From an uncultured Acidimicrobiales bacterium (lineage in GTDB: Bacteria; Actinomycetota; Acidimicrobiia; Acidimicrobiales; CATQHL01): a DNA stretch of 64,000 bases. This document shows positions 20,000 through 29,487 of the stretch, one piece after another. Every line of letters starts with the position of its first letter. The stretch's first letter is position 1. The notes beneath the pieces are model-generated. The model searched no databases and was not told the DNA's origin. It worked only from the letters and a program-made list of their open reading frames with translations. The position numbers and the translations under genes were made by a program. The stretch covers positions 65,572-129,571 of the forward strand of contig OY282384.1 in the NCBI GenBank assembly GCA_958295925.1. Direction: 5' to 3'.

Positions 20000-21044
20000 A
20001 TGACTCAATCCCTACTGGAACAACCGACAGCGACAATGGAAACCCCCCGCCTGCGCTACCCCCTCCCGGTGCTGCCCTACAAATTGTACGACCCGCTGAC
20101 CAGCCGGGTAACCCACTACCAGCTGGCCCAGGCCCTGCAGGAACAAGACTACCCCGTCACCGGGCCCGACCTGAGAGGCCGCTACCATACGACGACTGAT
20201 TTATGCCACCATCATCCGGGTGGACCGCCCCCAGGGGCGTCACTGGAAGCCCGTCCCCACGACGACAGCCCCAGCGCCGTCGGAACCCCGGAAAGACTGA
20301 CTATCAACCAATCAGCGGCTGGATTCGCAGTTTACTGCAACACCCACCAGTGCGGAGTAGCCTTCGACCAGCAGGCCTTAGGCCAGTCGCTACTCGCCGC
20401 CGCCGGCTTCAGTGAAGCAATCATCGACCATTGGAACCCACGGCCCTTGGACGAATACGACCGCTGGGTCAACGCGGTTTACGCCGCCGACGACGGCGGC
20501 CACCGGCTGGAGTTCCGCCAGAATTGGCCGGACGACTACGAACTCAAGTACGACAAGTGCCCCACCTGGCACGGCAAGGGCGGCCGGCCGAAGCGGAAAT
20601 GCAACCGGGAGCGGAGCGACCCCCACAAACATCTGTGGAGTTCCGTAGGCAAAACCAACAAGGGCACCCTGGTCCGACTGCTGCCCACCCCGGCTACGGA
20701 ACTGGACCCGGAAGTGCCTTATGTAATGACTGAAGGCCCCCACGCGGCCAACTACCTAAGGATGCTGGGCTGGCCGGCCGTTAACTGGTGCGGGGGGCGC
20801 CGGCGCCGCTAAGGAAGACGCGGAGCTGTCCCCGCTCTACGGCAAGAACGTCATCCTCTGGCCAGACAACGACGCTACGGGCTATCAAGCTATGAACCGA
20901 ATCGCCCGTAGGCTGGAAGGCCTGGCCACCGTCCACATCGCACCAGGCTACGGAAAGCCCAAAGGCGACGCAGCCGACTGCCCCGAAGAGTTGATAGCCC
21001 AGCACTTATCCCTGGCCCGCCCCGCGAACCAGCAAAGGAGATAG
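20000..21044 (+). CDS. TOPRIM primase-like protein interrupted by an apparent frameshift at a G6 run (~20790)
   Basis: First part 20000..20812 contains VPYVMTEGPHAANYLRMLGWPAVNWCGG; after dropping one G the frame continues GAGAAKEDAELSPLYGKNVILWPDNDATGYQAMNRIARRLEGL to TAG at 21042-21044. Confidence 0.7.
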
Positions 21045-21054
21045 AGAGAAGACC

Positions 21055-21738
21055 ATGACCGCCAATCTACGCATCGCCCTCTGCGGCCCAGCCGGCGCCG
21101 GCAAGAGCACCCAAGCTCAACTGCTGCAGCAACAGCTGCACCTACCCGTAATCGCCGCCGGGAACCTGTTCCGGCAAATAACGATGAACCAGACCGGATT
21201 GGGACAGTTCATGGCCAGCTACATCGACCACGGCCGACTCCTGCCCAGCGACCTATGCAATCGACTGATCATGGAAGAGCTGGCCAAGCTGGACGTAACA
21301 GTCGGCTGCATCCTGGACGGTTATCCCCGGACTATAGAGCAGGCCATAACCCTGGAAGACGAAATGGACAAGCAGTCGGTCACCCTGGACCAGGTCTTAT
21401 GCCTGACCATACCCGACGTAGAAGCCTACCAGCGGCTGAGCGCCCGCTACACCTGCCGGGACTGCCAGCGCACCCAGGACCTGCCCCAAGCCAACCCAGC
21501 CGTTCAGCACTTCTGCCAGCATTGCGGCGATAAGATACATCAGAGAGAAGACGACCAGCCACACAAGATGGAAGGACGCCTGCGCATTTATCGCGAGCAC
21601 ACCGAGCAAATGCTGGAATTGTACCAAGGACAAGGAAGGCTAACCGAAATATCCGGCCTGGGAACCATAGATGAAGTCAACCAACGAATCCGGGCCATCC
21701 TGCAAGCACACCAGCCGGCCACGCCGGTGCTACAATAA
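21055..21738 (+). CDS. adk: adenylate kinase with zinc-type lid
   Basis: CGPAGAGKSTQAQLL (P-loop), LDGYPRTIEQA, CRDC...CQHCG lid, RLRIYREHTEQM. Confidence 0.9.
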   Translation: MTANLRIALCGPAGAGKSTQAQLLQQQLHLPVIAAGNLFRQITMNQTGLGQFMASYIDHGRLLPSDLCNRLIMEELAKLDVTVGCILDGYPRTIEQAITLEDEMDKQSVTLDQVLCLTIPDVEAYQRLSARYTCRDCQRTQDLPQANPAVQHFCQHCGDKIHQREDDQPHKMEGRLRIYREHTEQMLELYQGQGRLTEISGLGTIDEVNQRIRAILQAHQPATPVLQ

Positions 21739-21782
21739 GCCAAAGCCGCCTGACCACCCAGCCCAAGCAGGAGAAGACCGGC

Positions 21783-21965
21783 ATGGACCCCACCTTACTC
21801 AGCGCAATCTGGACGGTCCTATGGGCCGCCATCTCCGCCGGCCACTTAATCCTGGGCGGCACCGCAATAGTAGTCCTCTTCAACGAATACAAGAACCGCC
21901 CCGGGAGAGGACACCTGACCCCCGAGGCCCGGCAGCAGCTGCAGACCCAGCCAGCAGGGGCATGA
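21783..21965 (+). CDS. small membrane protein
   Basis: 60-aa ORF with hydrophobic helix. Confidence 0.5.
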   Translation: MDPTLLSAIWTVLWAAISAGHLILGGTAIVVLFNEYKNRPGRGHLTPEARQQLQTQPAGA

Positions 21966-23265
21966 CCTAAGCAACTCCCAACGAAGGGAGATAAACCCTG
22001 TTAAGAATTATCGAGCAAGGCCAACTCAATCCCACCAGGAATCAGCCTTGATAGAGACGCCGCGGGCAGATGAACAACTCCCCCACCAACGGGAGATACC
22101 CCCTGTTACACTAATATCTAACAGACAGCCAATCCCAGCCCGGGAGTCACCCCTGATACACTCCGCTCAACACACCAGACACTCCCAGCCAGGGAATGAC
22201 CCATCACGACCACTCGCCAAGTAAAGACATTCCCAGGAAGGGAATCAGCCATTGTCTACAGGGTATGAGATTTCAAGCCAGAACCTCCGACCAGGGGCTC
22301 CACGAGTATGAGAAGAAGAGGTACCGAGTTCAAACCCTGACTCCCAACAGAGGAATACCCCATTGTACAAAGGCTTGAGCGAATCCAAGAAACACTCCCG
22401 CCAGCGGAGCTCCGCTCTGCTACAACCCGCCTGGAAACACCCATAGCATCCCTTGCCCAGGGAATACGCCATGATTGAGGGGCAAACTATCGTTGCCACA
22501 ACCCTTCCCAACAACGGGAAATCAGCATATCCGCAAGCGCAAAGAAGCCCGGCTCCCCAGCCGGGAGCTCCCCGGTGGTACAATTCCCAATCTATTCACA
22601 ACCCCAGCCCAGGGGATACGCCGATGCCGTTTTCCGGCGAAATCATCCCCGTCGACCCCGCGGGGCTACACCATTATCCAAGGACCAATTCCCGTTCCCC
22701 ACTTCAGGGAATCAGCCTAAGTTGATGATGGCCGCAGCCTGCATCATCAGCACAAACCAACACCGCCGAGCAACGGCGCTCCCCGAGTTGATGACCTGTC
22801 TATCCTGAAAGGCGGATCAATCCCCGCCCGGGAATCAGCCCAATTTGCCGCTCCCGCTTTCGAAGAGCAACAACAGCAACAGCGCCAGCCCACCGAACCC
22901 TCCGCCGCAGGAGGCTCCCCCGTCGGTTCATTCCCAGCCCAACAACCAGGAACTCCAGCAAGATTGGAGATACGCCCTACCAGGCGGTTGACCAAGTGTA
23001 ACGAACCCCCTGACCAACGGGGCTCCTCTATTTAGTTTCATAGTTTAAGAACTCGGATAAACCCCCACCCAGGGGCTCCGCCACGCATGTGCGATAGCAG
23101 GAAATCCAGGAACCCCCAACCCGGGGCTCCACCGATTTCCCACGTCTGCCGAGAACGACAACGCAACTCCTCCGGAGAAGAATCCTACTTTCAACTCTAG
23201 GCACGAGTTGATGCCCAACCCAACAGAACAATCCCGCCAACCGGGACACCAACCCCAGAAGGAGA
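21966..23265 (+). repeat. covarying-hairpin repeat array A2 (~20+ units)
   Basis: e.g. AATCCCCGCCCGGGAATCAGCC (22819), AACCCCCAACCCGGGGCTCCACC (23111), ATCCCTTGCCCAGGGAATACGCC; no convincing CDS in the interval. Confidence 0.85.
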
Positions 23266-23274
23266 GAACCACCC

Positions 23275-23733
23275 ATGCAGCAGGAAACCACCTGGGACGC
23301 CCCGCCACGCTGTCACCTCTGCCTGGGCTGCCGGAACTTCACCCACAGAGAACCGGTCAAGGGCACCCAGGGTTGGACCGCATGTACTCATTGCGGGAAA
23401 CTCCACACCCCACTACACGCCAGGCAGACCAGAACAGAGACCGGGAACCAACGCGTCACCGCCGAACCACACCTGCGCTACAGCACCAGCCAAAAGACAG
23501 TCAGAATGAGAGAAGCTGGAGTAAAATATAGGCATGAGAAAAGCGAAAAGCATGGAGCCCCACATACCCCGCGCCAAGTTACTCAACGCCACGCCCGACG
23601 ACATCGCCGTGTTCGAGAAGTATTTCAGGGGCGCCGGCTCGGTCAGCATGCCCCGGCCGGCTACGAAGACCAAGGCCCGCAAGCTGCACAAGCAGCTCAC
23701 CGGCCTGACCGACAGATACGACTTCAACTATGA
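23275..23733 (+). CDS. zinc-knuckle-like small protein (C-terminal half overlaps the next CDS)
   Basis: AAGGAGAGAACCACCC RBS; CHLCLGC, CTHCGKLH; downstream overlap makes the true extent uncertain. Confidence 0.45.
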   Translation: MQQETTWDAPPRCHLCLGCRNFTHREPVKGTQGWTACTHCGKLHTPLHARQTRTETGNQRVTAEPHLRYSTSQKTVRMREAGVKYRHEKSEKHGAPHTPRQVTQRHARRHRRVREVFQGRRLGQHAPAGYEDQGPQAAQAAHRPDRQIRLQL

Positions 23734-23911
23734 CAAGATTGACGGCTGCCTCGGCATCATGGCCCAGCCCGAAGGGAAGCCCCTGCTGCTAGCCGAACTC
23801 AGCCGCCGAGGCCAACTCAGCGGTGGGATTTATGACACCGAAGCCGGCTGCCAGCTGGCCTTCGGCGTGGATTTGACGGTGGAAGAACTGCTCGAAATGA
23901 TACAGGACTGA
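23534..23911 (+). CDS. hypothetical protein
   Basis: 125-aa ORF, GLTDRYDFNYDKIDGCLGIMAQPEGKPLLLAELSRRGQLSGGIYDTEAGCQLAFGVDL. Confidence 0.65.
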   Translation: MRKAKSMEPHIPRAKLLNATPDDIAVFEKYFRGAGSVSMPRPATKTKARKLHKQLTGLTDRYDFNYDKIDGCLGIMAQPEGKPLLLAELSRRGQLSGGIYDTEAGCQLAFGVDLTVEELLEMIQD

Positions 23912-24855
23912 AGGCCCAACCAACTCCTGACGGAGATTACCATACCTTCCGACAGCGTTTGCCAACAACAGAATCCCGACTGGCGGGAATAACCCCACTA
24001 ATTGGCAATCAGCAAGACATTCCGGTTTCACGGAAATCATCCAGCTTTCGGGACATGGATGGGTATATCCCACACCACGGGAATTAACCGGTTTTAGGAG
24101 ACCATTAAGTTTGCCCCAAAAGGCAATCACCCAGTCCTTGAAAAGCCGGGAGGTAATCCCCACCAAGGGAGTCAGCCGGTTTTGGCAAAGTACCTCCAAA
24201 AGCTCCAGACCGTGGAGATCAACCCTTTGCCCAAACCACTCTCAATTCCCACCAGCAGGGAATCAACCATCTTGTCAAAATGCCGTCACAAGCAACTCCG
24301 CCGAACGGAGATACGCCGCGCCACGTCGTAGAATGAGTTGCCCCACCACTTCCCAATCAGGAGTGCGCCAGCCTTGTCAAACAGTACAACACCAACCAAT
24401 CCCCGCCCGGGAATGCCCCGACTTGCCATGTCTGCAACTACAAAGTAATCCCAAAGGTACAGGGAATCCCCGCGGCGTGTACCACTACTCACCCAAACCG
24501 AGTCCCCGGCAAAGGGAGTCCGCCGGCTACGCGACTCTGTTTGAAGGGAATCCACCCTTGGCACTACAGGCGCAAGCCGACAATCCCTGTTCCACCAAGA
24601 TATAGAAGCAGGGAATACCCGACTGATTATGGCCGAACTATCGACCCCAACCCCGGAAGAGACACGGGGCTCAGCCTACATCAATGGTCTGATAGGCCAA
24701 TACCCGAAGGAAATCCCGACACGGGAATCAACCACAGTTCTCTCCCAATGATGTCAAGGAAAACGGCCACCCAGTCCTACAGGGAAAGACAGGAATCACC
24801 CCTATCACCAAGTGAGCGACGAACCCCGCATGGAGAGAAATCAAGGAAAAGAAAC
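23912..24855 (+). repeat. covarying-hairpin repeat array A3
   Basis: e.g. AATCCCGACTGGCGGGAATAACCCC, AACTCCGCCGAACGGAGATACGCC, AATCCCCGCCCGGGAATGCCCC, AATCCCGACACGGGAATCAACC. Confidence 0.85.
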
Positions 24856-24858
24856 GAC

Positions 24859-25467
24859 ATGCACATCCATCTACACCCCGAAACACCGGAAGAGCTACGA
24901 GAACTCGTACAAGTCACCCTCCTACGGGGAAACGAGAGGCTAGTCCAAGACCTCGTCAGCGACACACGCGACCACTGCAGCTACTGCGGACAATTTGGAC
25001 CACAACACGGGCAGCAAGGTGCCAACGACTTACTCGCGCAGGCGACCGGTATCATCCACCTCCACCTGCCAAGCAACCTAGAAGACATCCCGATCGACAG
25101 CAAGAAGGTGCCACGCTGCAACAACCTGGGATGGTTCCTGCAACGTGAATTCGCCGACTGGTGCGCGAAACAAACATGGTACACCGGCAAGGAGAAATAC
25201 CTCATCTTCGGTTTTCTACGCAGCAGCCCCCACCCCGCGAGGGGAATCAAGACCTGGTACAGCACCGCGCTCATCGAGGAAGCCCACCGCTATGTGAAAA
25301 GGCATTGGCAAGAGCCACTGACCACAGCATGGAAAGGAGAAATAGGCATCACCGCCGAAAACCACACCGACGAAGAGCTGGGACAATTCCTCAGGGAGGG
25401 AAAGACCATACTCCACACCATCGACGGAGAAGTAATCGTAATCCAACGAAGAGACCACCGGAACTAG
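24859..25467 (+). CDS. hypothetical protein with CSYC motif
   Basis: ATG at 24859, MHIHLHPETPEELRELVQVTLLRGNERLVQDLVSDTRDHCSYCGQFG; upstream part of ORF track entry lies in repeat array. Confidence 0.65.
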   Translation: MHIHLHPETPEELRELVQVTLLRGNERLVQDLVSDTRDHCSYCGQFGPQHGQQGANDLLAQATGIIHLHLPSNLEDIPIDSKKVPRCNNLGWFLQREFADWCAKQTWYTGKEKYLIFGFLRSSPHPARGIKTWYSTALIEEAHRYVKRHWQEPLTTAWKGEIGITAENHTDEELGQFLREGKTILHTIDGEVIVIQRRDHRN

Positions 25468-25499
25468 CCTAAAGTAATCCCCGAAGAGAGCGAAAGCAA

Positions 25500-26090
25500 A
25501 TGCATCCAAACGATGAACGCGACAACCACGAAAACGATATAAGGAACGTCATAAGGGACCTGAATCTCAGAAAAGTAGCCGGTCTGGGCATCATAGCCCT
25601 GGCAGTAATCGTATTCATATTCGGGGCACTTATGGGCGCCTTCCCAGAAGCGAGCAAACGTCCAACAGCACCAGAGCCCAGTAGATACAAGGAGACAAGA
25701 AGCTCCGTCTCCGTCCCCAGACCCACCGCCACACGGCGTCCTACCAACACGCCAGACCCGCTGGCCGCCACTCACCGCGCCATCGAATACTCCATGCGAG
25801 CGAAAGGATACGACGCGCCAACCGCAACAGACCGAGAACAAATGTGCCGCAACATAAGAAAGCTCTCCAGAGACCCGGACTTCAATGCCGGCCCTCAATC
25901 GCCAACTGTCGAGGCCCAGCTCGGCAGCCTGAACATCATCGGTGCCGCCATTACCGCCATAAACGCCAGCAACCGAGTAGACAGACTTCTACAAAAGATA
26001 GAGAACCTAGGCCCCTACCATGAAGCATATTGGTACACAATGAGTGAAGTAACCAACGAAGGCTACCGCACGAGAGGCTATTGCGAGTAG
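25500..26090 (+). CDS. membrane-anchored hypothetical protein
   Basis: 196-aa ORF with TM VAGLGIIALAVIVFIFGALMGAF. Confidence 0.6.
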   Translation: MHPNDERDNHENDIRNVIRDLNLRKVAGLGIIALAVIVFIFGALMGAFPEASKRPTAPEPSRYKETRSSVSVPRPTATRRPTNTPDPLAATHRAIEYSMRAKGYDAPTATDREQMCRNIRKLSRDPDFNAGPQSPTVEAQLGSLNIIGAAITAINASNRVDRLLQKIENLGPYHEAYWYTMSEVTNEGYRTRGYCE

Positions 26091-26335
26091 GCACCCCAAG
26101 AGAACGAAAACCCACCATCGGGATCCCCGATTTTCTGACTACTTCACAGTGCCCAGCAACCCCGACAGCCGGGAATCATCAAGCCAATGGCGTGTAATTC
26201 GGCCAAACCCCGCACCACCGGGGCATCCCCACCCCCAGCCCCGGTTTTTCAGCCACCCCTCCCCCTACCGCCAGGGAGATAGCCGACTCCGGCCGCAGAA
26301 CCCCAAGAACCCATCCAACAAACGCACAAGGAGGC
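26091..26335 (+). repeat. covarying-hairpin repeat array A4 (short)
   Basis: GGGATCCCCGATT, AACCCCGACAGCCGGGAATCATC, AACCCCGCACCACCGGGGCATCCCC, CTACCGCCAGGGAGATAGCC. Confidence 0.6.
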
Positions 26336-26342
26336 CACCACC

Positions 26343-26642
26343 ATGACCAAAATGCAAATCGGCGACGATCTCCACGCCCACGACAGTTACGGCTTCATCC
26401 CGCTCTGGGCCAATCCCATAATCACCCAGAACTGCCTGGTCTGTGAAACCTACCAGCAGGAAAGCCAGAAGGGCAAAACCACCAACGACGAAGACAGCGG
26501 GAACCAACTGGCCGGCTACCGCTGGTTCACCCTGACCGGCGCCACCGCAAAGAAAGGCTTTGGCAGCATTTGCCAAGCCCATAACGAAGAGGTAGAGAAA
26601 GCCCTGACCCTGGCGCGGCAGAAGGCCCAAACCGGGAAGTAA
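26343..26642 (+). CDS. hypothetical protein
   Basis: 99-aa ORF, AAGGAGGCCACC RBS. Confidence 0.6.
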   Translation: MTKMQIGDDLHAHDSYGFIPLWANPIITQNCLVCETYQQESQKGKTTNDEDSGNQLAGYRWFTLTGATAKKGFGSICQAHNEEVEKALTLARQKAQTGK

Positions 26643-26696
26643 AGGCTGCTATAATCAGCCAGAGGACCACCGGCAGACCAGTAAGGAGACACCCCA

Positions 26697-27611
26697 ATGC
26701 CCAGTTTGTGCTACTTCACAGCCGCCCACCAAGAGAAATGCATCGTCATCAATATGGACCAAGTCTCTAACATCCAAGTGCTGGACGACCACACCCTCCG
26801 GGTGCGAATGATGAACAAGGAAGACATCGAAATCCTGAGCACCCTGCAAGACCTACAAAACCTTCCCCACGCAGTGAGACAAACGGACCCCCGCGCCGGA
26901 ACCGAATACAACCCCGCCGTGGGCAGGGTGCGGCCACCGCACCACCAACCCAAAAAGCCCTCCCTAGCCGAAAGGCTACAGGCCCGGCGGGACGCCATGT
27001 ACGCCCGGATGCAGAACCCAACCCAGGCCGAGCAGCTGATCCAGCGACGAAAGAACGGACAACCGGCAACCGTCGCCGAGATAGTCCAAGCCCTGAACCG
27101 GCGCTGCCTGGCCGCCACCGCCAAAGACCTGGCCCAGTTGGAACTCTGGGGAACGACCACCGGCCCGGACAATATACCGGCGCGCCCGACCATCGCCGAG
27201 CTGGAGACTTGGACCAAGCCCAGAACCCAGGTAGACCTGAAGTCCGCCCTAGGCCTCTGGAACTTCCTGCAGCGATCGGCCCGGCCCATCGCGCCCCAGC
27301 TCCATGGCGAATACGAATTGCCGAAGCTCGACAATGAGCGGCCCGAAGAATACCTGGCCGCCTGGCTGGACCCCAAAATCAGCATCATCCTCAGCAGTCA
27401 TTACCAGCACCCGGAACGCCCGGATAACTATGCCCGAGTCGTCTTCCTGGACGAGAATAAAGGCAGCATCGCCAGCGGCGCCGCGACCGACCCCAAGCTC
27501 CTGGGTACTTCCCGTACGGCATGGATGAAGACGCTGGAGGCCAGCCCGCCGATGGACTACGCCGCCCTGGCTGAAAGGATGAAAGAACAAGGTTTCCGGC
27601 TGGAACAGTAA
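26697..27611 (+). CDS. hypothetical protein, paralog family P (1)
   Basis: N-term MPSLCYFTAAHQEKCIVINMDQVSNIQVLDDHTLRVRMMNKEDIEI; SLAERLQARRDAM; GFRLEQ end. Confidence 0.7.
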   Translation: MPSLCYFTAAHQEKCIVINMDQVSNIQVLDDHTLRVRMMNKEDIEILSTLQDLQNLPHAVRQTDPRAGTEYNPAVGRVRPPHHQPKKPSLAERLQARRDAMYARMQNPTQAEQLIQRRKNGQPATVAEIVQALNRRCLAATAKDLAQLELWGTTTGPDNIPARPTIAELETWTKPRTQVDLKSALGLWNFLQRSARPIAPQLHGEYELPKLDNERPEEYLAAWLDPKISIILSSHYQHPERPDNYARVVFLDENKGSIASGAATDPKLLGTSRTAWMKTLEASPPMDYAALAERMKEQGFRLEQ

Positions 27612-27651
27612 ACCCCGACCCAGCCAGTAGATTACGAGGAGAGAGCACCCC

Positions 27652-28521
27652 ATGCCCAACCTGCACCATTTCCAGACGACCCAGCCCGACAAACCCATTC
27701 TGCTCAACTTGGAGCAGGTAGCCAGCATCCAGAAAGTAGACAACGAGGTACTGGAAGTCAACCTGAAAAACAAGCAGAAGGTTTTCATCTACAGCACCAT
27801 GCGGGAAGTCCAGCAACTATTGCATCCGGCAGCCAGCCCCCAGGCTGACACCAGCAACACGCCCAGCGTTGCCGGCCAAGCGCCCTACCCCCGACCCTAC
27901 CGGACCGATCACCCTTCCCTAGCAGAAAGGCTGCAGGCCCGGCGGGACACCATGGTCGAAGCCATGAACGACCAGTCCAAGGCCAACGAATTGCTGCGAC
28001 TACGGAAGAACGAACACCCCCAGACAGTAAGAGAAGTCATCAAAGCCCTGGAAGACCGCGGCCTAAAGCGAACCGCAGAAGACCTGGCCCAGATCCAGCA
28101 GTGGGGCCGGCATGACCACCTGGCCCCGCCCGCGGAAGGCGCCAAACAGACCAATATTGAAACCCCGCCGGCCAACCTGGTCAACCGACATTCCGCCCGC
28201 GGATTGTGGAACTTCCTGGCCTACTACGACAAACCCGAAGCCCCCCGGCTGCACAGCTGCCTGGAGACGGAGGACGAAGCCGGCCCCAACCCGGAGCTAA
28301 TCCTCCAGGCCACCTGGCAGACCAAGGACAACCCGCCAACCATCGGGCAGATAACCTTCGTCAACCAGCAGCAGGGCGCCCTGGCCACCGCGGTCATCGC
28401 CGGGAAGACGATGGCCGGCATGAACTACTACCTGGATGAGTTGAAGCCCGGCGACCTCACCGATTACGCCATCCTGGTCGAGCAGATGAAGGCGCAGGGA
28501 TTCCGGCTAGAACACAGCTAG
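27652..28521 (+). CDS. hypothetical protein, paralog family P (2)
   Basis: MPNLHHFQTTQPDKPILLNLEQVASIQKVDNEVLEVNLKNKQKVFIYS; SLAERLQARRDTM; GFRLEHS end. Confidence 0.7.
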   Translation: MPNLHHFQTTQPDKPILLNLEQVASIQKVDNEVLEVNLKNKQKVFIYSTMREVQQLLHPAASPQADTSNTPSVAGQAPYPRPYRTDHPSLAERLQARRDTMVEAMNDQSKANELLRLRKNEHPQTVREVIKALEDRGLKRTAEDLAQIQQWGRHDHLAPPAEGAKQTNIETPPANLVNRHSARGLWNFLAYYDKPEAPRLHSCLETEDEAGPNPELILQATWQTKDNPPTIGQITFVNQQQGALATAVIAGKTMAGMNYYLDELKPGDLTDYAILVEQMKAQGFRLEHS

Positions 28522-28576
28522 AACAGTAGAAACGGAAAGAGCATACAACGGGAGAGCCGACAAGGAGAACGCACCC

Positions 28577-28771
28577 ATGCCCCAGATACACTACTTCCAG
28601 ACCACCGACCCGAGCAAGCCCGTCCTGCTCAACATGGACCAGATAAGCAACATCCAACCCATCAACGAAGAAGTCCTCGAAGTAACAATGAACACCAAGA
28701 AGCTCATCTTCATCCGAAGCACCATGGAGGAAATGCAGAAGCTCCTCCAATCCGACCAGCAGGACACCTAA
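28577..28771 (+). CDS. stand-alone N-terminal domain of paralog family P (3)
   Basis: MPQIHYFQTTDPSKPVLLNMDQISNIQPINEEVLEVTMNTKKLIFIRS. Confidence 0.6.
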   Translation: MPQIHYFQTTDPSKPVLLNMDQISNIQPINEEVLEVTMNTKKLIFIRSTMEEMQKLLQSDQQDT

Positions 28772-28985
28772 CACTCCCCCTCACCAGAGCTTCAGTTACC
28801 CCCGGGGTCCCCCAAGCGCCCCGACAACGCAGCAGGCCAACCACCCACCCCCGTCAGGAAACCCCAAGGGGTAGAAGCCCCCCAGGGGCAGATAATCTTG
28901 CCCGCCAGATAGGAAATCCACCTTTGCACAGCATTAAGCCCCGGACCCGGGGCAAGAAAAGCGCGGCTACCGGAGCTCCAGGAAC

Positions 28986-29018
28986 TAACGGTGTACTAAC
29001 GGTGTACTAACGGTGTAC
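28986..29018 (+). repeat. 11-bp tandem repeat TAACGGTGTAC x3 (iteron-like)
   Basis: direct reading. Confidence 0.9.
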
Positions 29019-29244
29019 TGACCGACGAACAGCAGCAAGTCCTACGGGAAAACCGATAGTAATACCAAGAGAACCAAAGGCACCCGAAGAGCGCCAAGGC
29101 CAAGCTGGAGACCCCGCAAACAGCTAGTAATACCAATTTGCACACCATTTATCCCGTTGACAACCGGGCAGCAAAGCCCTACAATTCCGCCCAGCGTCCA
29201 CGAAAACCGCGCCGGCAGGTGCGGGGAAACCTGCCAACACGGCG

Positions 29245-29253
29245 TGGTATAAT
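29245..29253 (+). promoter_or_regulatory. extended -10 promoter element TGGTATAAT
   Basis: TGnTATAAT consensus; about 65 bp upstream of a hairpin-T6 terminator. Confidence 0.55.
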
Positions 29254-29258
29254 GGATG

Positions 29259-29341
29259 TAGGTCCCACCGTGAAGAGGCAAACCCTCCCCACGGTAACCG
29301 CCAGAATAAGACTCTTGGTGCTGTACCTCGCACCTTTTTTC
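29259..29341 (+). ncRNA. candidate ~83-nt small RNA
   Basis: extended -10 upstream, internal hairpin CCGTG-AA-GAGG...CCTC-CC-CACGG, terminator GGTGC-n8-GCACC-TTTTTT (29317-29340). Confidence 0.5.
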
Positions 29342-29423
29342 TCACTTGTTCTGGCAACCGGCCTTAGACCCTGCCAAGGTTGCCTGACGGCCGGCAAGAA
29401 ATAAAGGACCACCCCCCACGGAG

Positions 29424-29460
29424 CCCCCGACTTCTCCCCCGGGAAGTCGGGGGTAATTTT
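29424..29460 (+). terminator. 11-bp perfect hairpin CCCCCGACTTC/GAAGTCGGGGG followed by TAATTTT
   Basis: direct reading; strong terminator or IS200/IS605-type end palindrome. Confidence 0.6.
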
Positions 29461-29487
29461 CGATCCCATTCTTCATCCGAAGACCCC

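Noticed and set aside
22300-22350. T-loop-like GAGTTCAAACCC
   Set aside because: No cloverleaf can be completed around it; it is part of array A2.
21966-23265. Integron attC cassette array
   Set aside because: No integrase seen, no ORF cassettes between hairpins, and units lack recognisable R''/L'' GTT core sites.
23197-23531. ORFs in repeat arrays (e.g. 22453-22725, 55316-55786, 56311-56553)
   Set aside because: Open only because of GC-rich hairpin repeats; no RBS, no conserved motifs, frames shift between units.
21966-24855. Canonical CRISPR array
   Set aside because: Repeats are not identical, the unit length drifts 44-65 nt, and no cas1/cas2 or effector other than TnpB is visible.
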